From assembly GCF_014643695.1 (NCBI RefSeq), contig NZ_BMJY01000003.1, positions 186,001 to 250,000 on the forward strand: DNA of 64,000 nt, in the 5' to 3' direction. The first letter of the stretch is position 1, and each line of letters opens with the position of its first letter. The notes under the pieces were generated by a model. It saw only the letters and a program-made list of their open reading frames with translations, was not told where the DNA came from and ran no database searches. Shown here piece by piece: positions 55,301 to 61,989 of this stretch. Made by a program: the position numbers and the translations under genes. Source of the stretch: Microbacterium album. GTDB taxonomy: Bacteria > Actinomycetota > Actinomycetes > Actinomycetales > Microbacteriaceae.

Positions 55301-55833
55301 TCGCGCGGATTGGAGCCGAAGCGGTCCGAACGGGCGGCGACGACCGGCATGCCGTAATCCGACAGGCTCGGCTCGACCGTTCCCGTACCGACGTTCTGGA
55401 TGTCGCCTCGGTTGCCGTTCGGGATCGTCTTGTTGATGCTGAGCGTGTTGTAGACACCGAGGTCTCGGTTGTAGCAGTCGGTCCATTTGATCTGCTTGCC
55501 GAACTTCAGCACGTGTCCGGTCGGGAAGAAGTCGCTGCCGGCCGGTGCGCCGTTGATGCCCGCGCGGTAGTACGACGGATCGCACCCCGCCATCGCGGTG
55601 TCCGGAGACGACTGCGTGCCCGTGACCCAGTAGTCGAACATCGTCATCGTGACGCCCGCAGGGTTGTTCACGGTCTCGACCGTGGGCGGCGCGGCCGCGG
55701 CCGGTTGAGCGGGAACCACGACGAGCCCGGCGACCGCGAGGAGCGTGGTCAACGCCCCCGCGAGCATCCGGCGCGGCACGCCGCGCCTCGCCTCCGCGAT
55801 CCGTGGACGTCGACGACGTATGGGCTGATCCAT
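49360..55833 (-). CDS. Giant LPATG wall-anchored adhesin with fibro-slime/PA14-like head and seven isopeptide domains
   Basis: The 2157-residue protein starts at ATG 55833 (GAGGAGA upstream). A long signal peptide with twin-Arg-free basic n-region ends near AQPAAAAP (about residue 48). Residues about 55-400 form a fibro-slime/PA14-like head containing FNFSGDDDVWVFVDGQLAMD and LGGTHG. SpaA/Cna-B-like domains with GQPLAGASFALYN (about 405) and GAPLAGASFTVFG (about 715) follow, then seven tandem Spy0128/FctA-like pilin domains of about 144 residues (about 1065-2070). A Pro-rich wall spanner leads to LPATG (2110-2114), a hydrophobic helix and RHRRR. It should be covalently linked to peptidoglycan by a sortase. 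It lies 86 bases upstream of the tad operon on the same strand. Confidence 0.9.
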   Translation of the reverse strand: MDQPIRRRRPRIAEARRGVPRRMLAGALTTLLAVAGLVVVPAQPAAAAPPTVETVNNPAGVTMTMFDYWVTGTQSSPDTAMAGCDPSYYRAGINGAPAGSDFFPTGHVLKFGKQIKWTDCYNRDLGVYNTLSINKTIPNGNRGDIQNVGTGTVEPSLSDYGMPVVAARSDRFGSNPRESLGYLFDPAVENPGKASYDVNNPNLFQYDYDTGFLRYDSAENYAWFDDANGRFEVYDRPSAMRPSGSGQTVGQFFPFNSPDEVFAGETPINMSVEDPRLNHYFGMAMRASFYQPPGGRVQTPQGTTEDMVFNFSGDDDVWVFVDGQLAMDLGGTHGIANGSINFATGVVTTSVEGVSGQRTSTLPGWNEGAFGDNTVHELAFFYLERGNYVSNMSLEFNLNTLPVSTGHKVTEDGQPLAGASFALYNTGSDYQVTGDEPLCTDAPAAPCLIGEYTTSSAPGSVGDFPLLHPDGSMVDFGEYETEYFVLRETATPIGYRALSNDVQIRYSELLDDVAGSNGLEVVNYAQTGVWISFDTWVRPASNVVDIVTADGTAVGDLDMREVTASSPADGGNGMYALVAAIGPDGTYHPLTGSHDDGWAYADGSFEMAAGNALTTNAQGVITGGLDGVDAQWLHPDSGTYRAELDDLPGLLREYWTPGADNSGARYVLLVYMQDGDERRLLDTADFQRNRVADVRIPNRSFDQLHLRKVDASGAPLAGASFTVFGEIECEDGTRAWTQGSSTLTTDASGELTLTPADIAPYVAPEGCTRTGALEIRETQAPEGYLPVHPIPAWLDRNGVRIDAGDEVTDPLDSVAVEHVVRRISQPIIGRGMNDAMTRVSGLADLSAVRAALVTADSPTPDSWSAPVAEADLQYDQAADDGTYVGLDGDPVVLRTEHGYSDVPIYPAQDTGGVTADTDISGSFSIDQTVVITDHRSALEISKSVQEPAPGYLPDLGEREFTFDVAVDGLPDGEYRVAYVDAATGAETRAEMVAFAGGVAQIVLHHGETARIYDLPLGAAFTVTETGLPPGYSVASPSGGTATGTIPPDAADGAATVAFVNEYATEAEFVIPATKSLSGQPLDAGDFTFVITPQNDPSRTLATGTNAAAAAGEPGAIQFDADPSTPGDQPLRLTTAELLEAVEQGWATRSGNIVILRLRVAEVTDNLPPGVTPGRTVENVWVLIRDNGDGTVDAEPYLGGRPAVEFTNTYATDDVPVPFYALKTLQNAPGTALAIGEIEGDFTFVLRPVGEFAAIAPMPDGTQGVGADRFVEEVNDAEGLVDFGSATFSLDLLGGEPTRTFTYEVTERRTEAGAAPGVSVDSDPQTFTVTLTDNGDGTLAVAISGDPRFDFVNTYSVEPVSDAFGVEKDLTGRPWQGGDAFTFVLEATGPGAASTPMPGGASGTPPTATVTIDADTPGLAASFGDIVYTQPGVYTYVISEQQTGVGDGVAFSQARYEVVVTVADNGDGTMTLDRQVTRVVGDAGETTSEAVTGNALFTNAYTAAPAVLDGFEATKGLDGRALRDDDRFDFVLVPTGPAAATTPMPGDAVGGEAAASAVAPDWTAVFGDIRYGTVGTWTYEVFERAPSPGAEGVTYSQARYQITVTVADDGAGSLTATSEIVQLLDDAGGTVGAPASDMAFTNTYTPLPVRDAFPVAKAFVDADGVDAWTADDEFTFDLRPITAGAPMPADAVGGVASVTVGAEFQGTEFGQIEYAEPGLYQYEIVERPPADPLAGVTYSQARYVVSVLVQREDDRLTVSHEITQATADDGSGDTVPGDHPTPVFTNLYEEPTVTADIPVQKVVTGREWSRDDAFIFTLTPTGPEAGTAPLPPGAQGGIASVTITNATPDHTTTFGEMVFTGPGTWTYLVAEEVPDPTGPGERWSLAEYLVTVTVTEAPNGALSAQTTIEQTVADDGGPGTGAAETPVFTNRHLPPAEVEIPVEKRIEGRDWTADDAFVFTLTATGDNAATAPLPDGAVGGVATVTATADQRAPVFPAMEYVDIGTWTYRIAEVVPSAPSDGMTYSQAVYDVTVEVAEAAGGLVTEVSYTQAADDGGAPTGTPADAVVFVNTWVPEEPPGPPPTTPPPTDPGTPPGAGGPEDPGPLLPGRPLPATGSEIATWTIAGAAIALLLGAALLLASRHRRRTREAGSEPGAQDE
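49620..52650 (-). repeat. Seven tandem domain-encoding repeats, about 430 bases each
   Basis: Each unit starts with a Lys-containing strand (ATKSL, ALKTL, VEKDL, ATKGL, VAKAF, VQKVV, VEKRI), then (E/A)F.F.L, a G-x-W/Y-T-Y-x-(V/I)-x-E strand and ends F(T/V)N(T/A/L/R)(Y/H/W). The ends lie near 52210, 51775, 51340, 50910, 50480, 50050 and 49630. Lys, Glu and Asn are the residues that form intramolecular isopeptide bonds in FctA-type pilins. DNA identity between units is moderate, so they are old duplications. Confidence 0.85.
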
Positions 55834-55984
55834 GCAGGTCTCCTCGCTCGTCCCCCCGCGCGGGCGTGTTGACACTTGCCGCACACGATACTCACAGATG
55901 CATGTCAGCAACAGGGTCACCGGCCAACAGGCATGCCGATATGGCGAAGGCGGCCGGCGCGGCGGTCGTTACACTGAACGTCAC

Positions 55985-56066
55985 GCGGGAGTGGTGAAAT
56001 TGGCAGACACGCAGGATTTAGGTTCCTGTGCCTCCGGGCGTGTGGGTTCAAGTCCCACCTTCCGCA
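55985..56066 (+). tRNA. tRNA-Leu (anticodon TAG)
   Basis: GCGGGAGTGGTGAAATTGGC begins a class II tRNA. The anticodon arm is CAGGA-TTTAGGT-TCCTG (anticodon TAG), a long variable arm follows (TGCCTCCGGGCGT), the T arm is GTGGGTTCAAGTCCCAC, and the acceptor end is CTTCCGC plus A. CCA is not encoded. TTACACT at 55964-55970 is a plausible -10 element. Confidence 0.97.
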
Positions 56067-56083
56067 CGGCCGGTCGAGAGCCG

Positions 56084-56101
56084 GGACGAGCATGCTCGTC
56101 C
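56084..56101 (+). terminator. Palindrome downstream of tRNA-Leu
   Basis: GGACGAGC-AT-GCTCGTCC is a perfect 18-base palindrome 17 bases past the tRNA end, followed by GAAAG. It probably ends the tRNA transcript, though no T tract follows. Confidence 0.45.
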
Positions 56102-56159
56102 GAAAGCCCCTCCCCGCGACCCCACGCAGCACACGCCATCACCCGAGACGAGACCCCCG

Positions 56160-56906
56160 TTGCGCCCGACCGCACTCATCCCCTGGCTGGACCCGCAATC
56201 CATCATCGAGGCGGCAGGTCCATGGGCCCTCCTCGTCGTGTGCCTCATCGTGTTCTCGGAGACGGGCCTGCTCGTCGGCTTCCTGCTGCCCGGCGACACG
56301 CTCCTGATCATCGCGGGCGTGCTGACCAACACCGTCAACGTGTTCGGCGTGAACATCTGGGTGGCGAGCGGCCTCATCGCACTGGCGGCGTTCGTGGGCG
56401 GCGAGGTCGGATACATGATCGGTCACAAGGGCGGGCCCGCCGTGTTCGAGCGCAAGGAATCGGGCCTGTTCAGCACCAAGAACGTCCAGCGCACCAACGC
56501 GTTCTTCGAGAGGTTCGGCGGGCTCACGATCGTGGTCGCCCGCTTCGTGCCCATCGTGCGCACGTTCGCACCGGTCGCGGCCGGGGTCGGCCACATGCCG
56601 TGGCGGCGATACACGCTCTACAACCTGATCGGGGCCCTGCTGTGGGGTTTCGGGCTGACCATGCTCGGCTACCTGATCGCCTTCATCCCGTTCGTGAGCG
56701 ACGTCGTCACCGAGTACATCGACGTCATCCTGATCGCGGCCGTCGGCGGGACGGTGCTCGTCACGCTGTGGCACTACCTGGCCGAGCGGCGCAAGGCGAA
56801 GACCGTCGTCGCGCCGCCGCCCGCCGAGGAGCTCGTGCTCGAGCCGGAGGTCTTCGAACGTGGCGCGGACCTCGACGGCGACGGACGCCCGGACATCCGC
56901 CTCTGA
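56160..56906 (+). CDS. DedA-family (VTT domain) membrane protein
   Basis: The 248-residue protein has DedA hallmarks: FSETGLLVGFLLPGDTLLIIAG near the N-terminus, GGEVGYMIGHKGG, and VARFVPIVRTFAPVAAGVGHMPWRRY followed by NLIGALLWGFGLTMLGY. These proteins are undecaprenyl-phosphate or phospholipid flippase/scramblase-like and support membrane homeostasis. The open frame continues upstream into tRNA-Leu, so a start after 56066 is needed. TTG 56160 is the best in-frame candidate (MRPTALIPWLDP), giving the usual family N-terminus; SD is weak. The C-terminal 35 residues are acidic. Confidence 0.88.
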   Translation: MRPTALIPWLDPQSIIEAAGPWALLVVCLIVFSETGLLVGFLLPGDTLLIIAGVLTNTVNVFGVNIWVASGLIALAAFVGGEVGYMIGHKGGPAVFERKESGLFSTKNVQRTNAFFERFGGLTIVVARFVPIVRTFAPVAAGVGHMPWRRYTLYNLIGALLWGFGLTMLGYLIAFIPFVSDVVTEYIDVILIAAVGGTVLVTLWHYLAERRKAKTVVAPPPAEELVLEPEVFERGADLDGDGRPDIRL

Positions 56907-56958
56907 CCTCGACCTCTGACCGCCGGACGCCACGGCGCCGACATCCGGGGAGGCCCGG

Positions 56959-57858
56959 CTAGGACGCCTTCTTGGAGCGCTTCCGCTTGGGCTTGTCCGC
57001 GTCGCCGTCACGCGCCTCGCCGGCATCCGCTTCGCCGCCGTCCGCGTCCTTCTCCCCGTCGGCCTTTCCGCCGCGGGAGGCCCGGGATCGCTCGACGCTG
57101 GCGCGCAGCGCCTCCATGAGGTCGATGACCTCGCCGCCTTCCTCGCTCTCCTCGCCGAAGGTCGCGTCCGTGTCGATCGCGTCGCCCTTCTCGAGCTTGG
57201 CCTGGATGAGCGTGCGCAGCTCCTTCTGGTACTCGTCCACGTACTCGTCGGGGTCGAAGTCGCTCGAGAAGCTCTCGACGAGACTCGCCGACAGCTCGAG
57301 CTCCTTCTTCGAGATCTTCACGTCGGTCTCCAGCGACGGGAACGCCGCCTGTCTCACCTCGTCGGACCACAGCAGGGTCTGGAGCATGAGCACGTCGCCG
57401 CGCACGCGCAACGCCGCCAGACGCGTCTTCTGCCGGAGGGAGAAGCGCACGATCGCCGTGCGGTCCGTCTGTTCGAGCGTGCGGCGCAGCAGCACGTAGG
57501 CCTTGGGCGACGCCGAGTCGGGCTCGAGGAAGTACGACTTGTCGAACGTGATGGGGTCGACCTGCTCGCTCGGAACGAACTCCACGACGTCGATCTCGCG
57601 GCTGCGCTCGGAGGGAAGCGACTTGAGGTCCTCGTCGGTCAGGACGACCGTGCGGTCCCCGTCATCGTACGCGCGGTCGATGTCCGCATACGCCACGATC
57701 TCCCCGCACACCTCGCAGCGACGCTGATACCGGATGCGCCCGCCATCCGCGTTGTGCACCTGGTGAAGCGACACGTCGTGGTCCTCCGTCGCCGCGTACA
57801 CCTTCACGGGCACGTTCACGAGCCCGAAGGTGAGCGCACCTTTCCAGATCGACCTCAT
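56959..57858 (-). CDS. ku: Ku-type DNA end-binding protein of non-homologous end joining
   Basis: The 299-residue protein has the prokaryotic Ku core: MRSIWKGALTFGLVNVPVKVY, a CEVCG zinc-knuckle remnant in RYQRRCEVCGEIVAY, YFLEPDSASPKAYVLLRRTLE and LRVRGDVLMLQTLLWSDEVR. A Lys/Asp-rich C-terminal tail of about 60 residues (to KPKRKRSKKAS) is typical of actinobacterial Ku and binds DNA. It homodimerises on double-strand break ends and recruits LigD, encoded divergently 78 bases away. Confidence 0.96.
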   Translation of the reverse strand: MRSIWKGALTFGLVNVPVKVYAATEDHDVSLHQVHNADGGRIRYQRRCEVCGEIVAYADIDRAYDDGDRTVVLTDEDLKSLPSERSREIDVVEFVPSEQVDPITFDKSYFLEPDSASPKAYVLLRRTLEQTDRTAIVRFSLRQKTRLAALRVRGDVLMLQTLLWSDEVRQAAFPSLETDVKISKKELELSASLVESFSSDFDPDEYVDEYQKELRTLIQAKLEKGDAIDTDATFGEESEEGGEVIDLMEALRASVERSRASRGGKADGEKDADGGEADAGEARDGDADKPKRKRSKKAS

Positions 57859-57936
57859 GAGCCCAGTCAACACCCGTCACACCCGTCACGGCCAGGGGCT
57901 TGATTCCACCGCTGCCACACGCCATAGCCTGAGTGC

Positions 57937-60465
57937 ATGTCACCCTCCGAGCGCGACGCCGCACCACAGACGGTGCGCGTCGGAGGGCGCCGCCTGCGCG
58001 TGACGAACCTCGACAAGGTGATGTACCCGGAGACGGGCACCACCAAGGGCGAGGTGATCGACTACATGTGGCGCATCGCCCCCGTGCTGCTGCCGCACGT
58101 GGCGGGGCGGCCGGTCACGCGCAAGCGCTGGGTGGACGGGGTCGGCACGGTCGCGGATCCCCTGCCGTCCTTCTTCGCGAAGGACCTCGAGCGCGGTGCG
58201 CCCGAGTGGATCCCGCGTGTGACGATCGAGCACTCGACCGGGGGCAAGGCCTACCCTCTCGTCGACGACGCCGCCACGCTCGTGTACCTCGCGCAGGTCG
58301 CCAGCCTCGAGCTGCACGTGCCGCAGTGGCGCATCGCCGCCTCAGCCGACACCGGGCACTCCGGGCCGGACGGCGGCGCGCCGGGGCTGCCCGACCGGCT
58401 CGTGCTCGACCTGGATCCCGGGCCGGGCATGGGGCTGCCCGAGTGCGCGGAGGTGGCGCGGCTGGCTCGCGACATCCTGCACGGCATGGGTCTGGACCCG
58501 CTGCCGGTGACGAGCGGCAGCAAGGGCATCCACCTGTACGCGCGGCTTCCCGGTTCTCAGACGAGCGCCCATGTCTCGGCCGTGGCGAAGGCCCTCGCTC
58601 AAGCTCTGGAGGCGGACCACCCGAAGCTCGTGGTGAGCTCGATGAGCAAGGCCGTCCGACCGGGTCGCGTGCTCGTGGACTGGAGCCAGAACAACGGCAA
58701 GAAGACGACCATCGCGCCCTACTCCCTGCGCGGGCGCCCCAAGCCGTGGGTCGCCGCTCCCCGCACGTGGGAGGAGCTGGAGGACCCGCAGCTGCGCCAC
58801 CTCCGCTTCGACGAGGTGCTCGACCGAGTCGAACGGATGGGAGACCCCCTGGCGGCCCTGGCGGCCGGCACCGGCGGCGAGCCGGGCGCGCTGCGCGCGT
58901 ACGCCGCGAAGCGCGACCCCGCCCGGACGCCGGAGCCCATGCCCGAGGACGCCGCCCCGGCGGCGAGCGGACAGCACCCGCGGTTCGTGATCCAGCGACA
59001 CGAGGCTCGGCGGCTCCACTTCGACCTGCGGCTCGAGCGCGACGGCGTGCTGGTGAGCTGGGCCGTTCCGAAGGGCGTGCCGGAGACGAGCGGGCGCAAT
59101 CACCTCGCCGTACAGACCGAGGACCACCCCCTGGCCTATGCGACCTTCGAGGGCGAGATCCCCCGCGGCGAGTACGGCGCCGGACGCATGACGATCTGGG
59201 ACGCCGGCGCCTACGAGCTCGAGAAGTGGCGCGACGACGAGCTCATCCTCACGCTGCACGGCCGTCCCGGCGGCCCGCTGGGGTCCGCGCGGCTCGCCCT
59301 GATCCGCACGAGCGGCCAGGGCGAGAAATCCCAGTGGCTCCTGCACCGCACGAAAGAGCAGCCCGGCAGGTCGGCGCCCGCCGCGTCGCAGGCCCAGGCC
59401 CTCTCCGCGGACGGTGCTGCATCGTCCGCGGATCCGGCGGATCCGGCGGATGCGAATCCCGCGCCGGCCGAGTCCGAGCCTTCGAAGCCCGAGGGGGCCG
59501 GATCGCGTCCGCCCGCACCCATGCTCGCCGCGCACGGGTCCGCGGGGCTCGCGCGCTCGATGGGCGCGGACGCGTGGGCCGAGATGAAGTGGGACGGCGT
59601 GCGCGCGCTGGGCGTGTGGCGGGGCGGACGCCTGCGGCTGTTCGCGCGCAGCGGCACCGACATCACGGAACGCTATCCGGAGCTCACGGCTCCCGGTGCC
59701 GCGCGGTTCGAGGCGGCCGACGCCGTCGTCGACGGCGAGGTCGTCGCGCTCGACGGCGGGGGACGGCCGAGCTTCTCGCTGCTGCAGAACCGCATGCACC
59801 TCAGCCGGGATCACGAGATCGCGGCCGAGATGCGCCGAACGCCCGTGCGGCTGTACCTCTTCGACGTGCTGTCGGCGGACGGCGCCGATCTCGTCTCGCG
59901 TCCGCTGGCCGACCGGAGGGGCGTGCTGGAGCGCATCGCCGCGGCAGCGGGCGACGCGATCGCCGTGCCCCCGGTGTTCGACGATGTCGAGCACGCGCTG
60001 GCCGTGGCGCGGGAGCACGATCTCGAGGGCGTCGTGGCGAAAGACCCGCGCTCCCCCTATCGTTCCGGCAGGTCCGACCGGTGGCTCAAGCTGAAGCTGA
60101 CCCGTACGCAGGAGGTCGTGATCGGAGGAGTCCGTCCGGGCCGCGGGGGACGCAGCGGCACGATCGGATCCCTCCTGCTGGGCGTGCCGGACGATGAAGG
60201 GCTGGCCTACGTGGGCCGCGTCGGGACGGGGTTCAGCGAGCGCGCCCTGCGCCAGCTGTCCGCCACGCTCGAGCCCCTGCGCGCGGAAGCGAACCCCTTC
60301 CACGGGGTGCCGGCGCCCGACGCCCGCGAGGCGCACTGGGTGCGGCCCGAGCTCGTCGGCGAGGTCGAGTTCGCGGAGTGGACACCGGGCGGAAACCTCC
60401 GCCAGGCCCGTTGGCGGGGCCTGCGCCCGGACAAGGCTCCGGGCGACGTCGTGCGTGAGCCCTGA
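57937..60465 (+). CDS. ligD: Multidomain NHEJ ligase LigD (polymerase-phosphoesterase-ligase)
   Basis: The 842-residue protein has three modules in mycobacterial order. The primase-polymerase comes first (about 10-300: metal ligands D158/D160 in LVLDLDPG, PVTSGSKGIHLYARL, VLVDWSQNNGKKT). The 3'-phosphoesterase follows (about 345-470: FVIQRHEARRLHFDLRLE with H355, H361, D363). The ATP-dependent ligase is last (about 525-840: nucleotidyl Lys551 in EMKWDGVRA, GVVAKDPRSPYRSGRSDRWLKLK). A disordered Ala/Ser/Pro linker (475-525) joins PE and ligase. It fills in, trims and seals breaks with Ku. Confidence 0.96.
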   Translation: MSPSERDAAPQTVRVGGRRLRVTNLDKVMYPETGTTKGEVIDYMWRIAPVLLPHVAGRPVTRKRWVDGVGTVADPLPSFFAKDLERGAPEWIPRVTIEHSTGGKAYPLVDDAATLVYLAQVASLELHVPQWRIAASADTGHSGPDGGAPGLPDRLVLDLDPGPGMGLPECAEVARLARDILHGMGLDPLPVTSGSKGIHLYARLPGSQTSAHVSAVAKALAQALEADHPKLVVSSMSKAVRPGRVLVDWSQNNGKKTTIAPYSLRGRPKPWVAAPRTWEELEDPQLRHLRFDEVLDRVERMGDPLAALAAGTGGEPGALRAYAAKRDPARTPEPMPEDAAPAASGQHPRFVIQRHEARRLHFDLRLERDGVLVSWAVPKGVPETSGRNHLAVQTEDHPLAYATFEGEIPRGEYGAGRMTIWDAGAYELEKWRDDELILTLHGRPGGPLGSARLALIRTSGQGEKSQWLLHRTKEQPGRSAPAASQAQALSADGAASSADPADPADANPAPAESEPSKPEGAGSRPPAPMLAAHGSAGLARSMGADAWAEMKWDGVRALGVWRGGRLRLFARSGTDITERYPELTAPGAARFEAADAVVDGEVVALDGGGRPSFSLLQNRMHLSRDHEIAAEMRRTPVRLYLFDVLSADGADLVSRPLADRRGVLERIAAAAGDAIAVPPVFDDVEHALAVAREHDLEGVVAKDPRSPYRSGRSDRWLKLKLTRTQEVVIGGVRPGRGGRSGTIGSLLLGVPDDEGLAYVGRVGTGFSERALRQLSATLEPLRAEANPFHGVPAPDAREAHWVRPELVGEVEFAEWTPGGNLRQARWRGLRPDKAPGDVVREP

Positions 60466-60489
60466 CGCCGCAGCGACGCCGGCGCGAAC

Positions 60490-61410
60490 TCAGCGGTGGG
60501 GTGCGCTGTCCCGGTCCTCGTGCCCCACGGGCTCGAGCTGGATCGTCGAGTGGGCGACGTCGAAGTGATCCGCGAGACAGCCCTGCAGTTCGGCGAGGAG
60601 ACGGGATCCCCCGTCCTCCGCGAGAGCGTCGCGCTCGACCACGACGTGTGCCGTGAAGACGGGCGCGCCCCGGGTGAGCTGCCACACGTGCACGTCGTGC
60701 ACCTCGCGCACGCCCGGAGCCCCGAGCAGGTGCTCGCGGATGTCCGCGACCTCCGTGCCCCGCGGCGCGGACTCCGACAGCACGGATACGACCTCGCGCA
60801 GCAGCCCGATCGCGCGCGGCACGATGAACGCCGCGATCACCAGCGACGCGACGGCGTCGGCCCGGGTCCATCCCGTCAGGAGGATGACGACCGCGGCGGC
60901 GATGACCGCCACGGATCCCGCCAGGTCGCCCAGCACCTCCAGGTAGGCGCCCCGCACGTTCATGTTGCGCTTCTGCGCATGGCTGAGCAGCCACGCCGCG
61001 ACCGCGTTCGCGACGAGTCCGGCGAGCGCGACCGCGAGCATCCAGCCGCCCGCGATCTCCGCCTCCCCCGGGGCCAGCAACCGCGTGACGCCCTCGAACG
61101 CGATCCAGCCGCACAGCGCGATCAGCACGACGGCGTTCACCAGTGCGCCGAACACCTCGGCGCGCTGGTAGCCGTACGTGCGGCGGTCGTCGGCGGGCCT
61201 GGCGGCCACCGTGCTCGCGACGAGTGCGATGAGCAGCGCGGCGGCATCGGTGAGCATGTGCGCGGCATCGGCGAGCAGCGCGAGCGACCCGGTGAGCAGC
61301 GCGCCGACGACCTGCACCACGAACACGCTCGCGGTGATGGCGAGCGAGATCGCGAGCAGGCGGCGGCTGTCGCCGCTGCGGACACCGCGGGGGATCGCGT
61401 GGTCGTGCAT
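60490..61410 (-). CDS. Cation diffusion facilitator, CzcD-like
   Basis: The 306-residue protein has six membrane helices and the CDF signature SLALLADAAHMLTDAAALLIAL in TM2 (His and Asp of the metal site). The TM5 site reads AYLEVLGDLAGSV, with Glu in place of the more usual His of the HxxxD pair, while the Asp is kept. A cytosolic C-terminal domain (HDVHVWQLTRGAPVFTAHVVVE) is complete. It should export Zn or a similar divalent ion by proton antiport. The N-terminal His-rich loop is very short. Confidence 0.93.
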   Translation of the reverse strand: MHDHAIPRGVRSGDSRRLLAISLAITASVFVVQVVGALLTGSLALLADAAHMLTDAAALLIALVASTVAARPADDRRTYGYQRAEVFGALVNAVVLIALCGWIAFEGVTRLLAPGEAEIAGGWMLAVALAGLVANAVAAWLLSHAQKRNMNVRGAYLEVLGDLAGSVAVIAAAVVILLTGWTRADAVASLVIAAFIVPRAIGLLREVVSVLSESAPRGTEVADIREHLLGAPGVREVHDVHVWQLTRGAPVFTAHVVVERDALAEDGGSRLLAELQGCLADHFDVAHSTIQLEPVGHEDRDSAPHR

Positions 61411-61516
61411 GCCCCCAGGCTACGGCGGCCGTTGTGCCGGTCAGGCCCGATTCCGGAACTCGGGAACGATGCCGATTCTCAGTCGCGCGGAGCCCCCGTG
61501 CGGGGCGCCGGCCGGG

Positions 61517-61843
61517 TCAGTGCCCGGGGTCGGTCACGAGCTTCAGCCCGATCACGCACGCCACCAAGCCCAGGATCAGCAGCGTCTTGATCCAGGAGAC
61601 GGGCTCGGCGCCCGTGGCCATCGCATAGGCGACCGTGAGCGCCGCGCCGATCCCGACCCACACGGCGTACGCCGTGCCCGTGGGGATCTCGCGCATCGCC
61701 CAGGCGAGCCCGGCCATGCTCGCCACCAGCCCGACGGCGAAGACGACCGAGGGCCAGAGCTTCGTCAGCCCCTGCGAGCGTCCGAGCGCCGTGGCCCACA
61801 CGGCCTCGAGCACACCGGAGAGGATGAGGACGATCCATGACAT
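61517..61843 (-). CDS. Small multidrug resistance protein of the SugE/Gdx guanidinium-exporter type
   Basis: The 108-residue protein has four helices. MSWIVLILSGVLEAVWATAL carries the essential Glu of SMR proteins (E13), and the middle reads WAMREIPTGTAYAVWVGIGA, the pattern typical of SugE/Gdx rather than EmrE. The guanidine-III riboswitch in its leader independently supports guanidinium export as the function. An upstream in-frame ATG at 61951 would translate the riboswitch and was rejected. AAGGAG lies eight bases before ATG 61843. Confidence 0.93.
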   Translation of the reverse strand: MSWIVLILSGVLEAVWATALGRSQGLTKLWPSVVFAVGLVASMAGLAWAMREIPTGTAYAVWVGIGAALTVAYAMATGAEPVSWIKTLLILGLVACVIGLKLVTDPGH

Positions 61844-61855
61844 GGCCTGCTCCTT

Positions 61856-61897
61856 GGCAAGTCTTGTCGCGCACCGGGTACTTGACCATCGTCCGGG
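61856..61897 (-). promoter_or_regulatory. Guanidine-III (ykkC-III) riboswitch
   Basis: On the minus strand the leader reads CCCGGACGATGG, then TCAAG, TACCCGGT, GCGC, GACAAGAC and TTGCC, ending where AAGGAG begins. The conserved strings CCGGACGA, TACCCGGT and GACAAGAC occur in the order and spacing of the guanidine-III consensus. CAAGT can pair with ACTTG, and CCGG with CCGG for the pseudoknot. Because the 3' stem abuts the SD, ligand binding probably changes translation of the exporter gene. One U-C mismatch breaks the longer stem. Confidence 0.88.
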
Positions 61898-61989
61898 AGC
61901 CGCATCCCGCAGCTCTCTTCCATGATGCCGCCTCACCCTGAGCACCACCAAGGCAGGTCACGGGTTCGTCACACGCCTAGGATCTTCTG

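Noticed and set aside
49411-55872. Plus-strand open frame of about 2150 codons opposite the adhesin gene
   Set aside because: It mirrors the adhesin frame, is Arg/Val/His-rich with no domain, no SD and no signal; GC-rich antisense frames stay open by codon bias.
56028-56159. Longer DedA protein starting at 56028
   Set aside because: That start lies inside the tRNA-Leu gene.
61844-61951. Longer SugE-type protein from ATG 61951
   Set aside because: It would translate the riboswitch; the SugE-type N-terminus MSWI begins at 61843 with a good SD.
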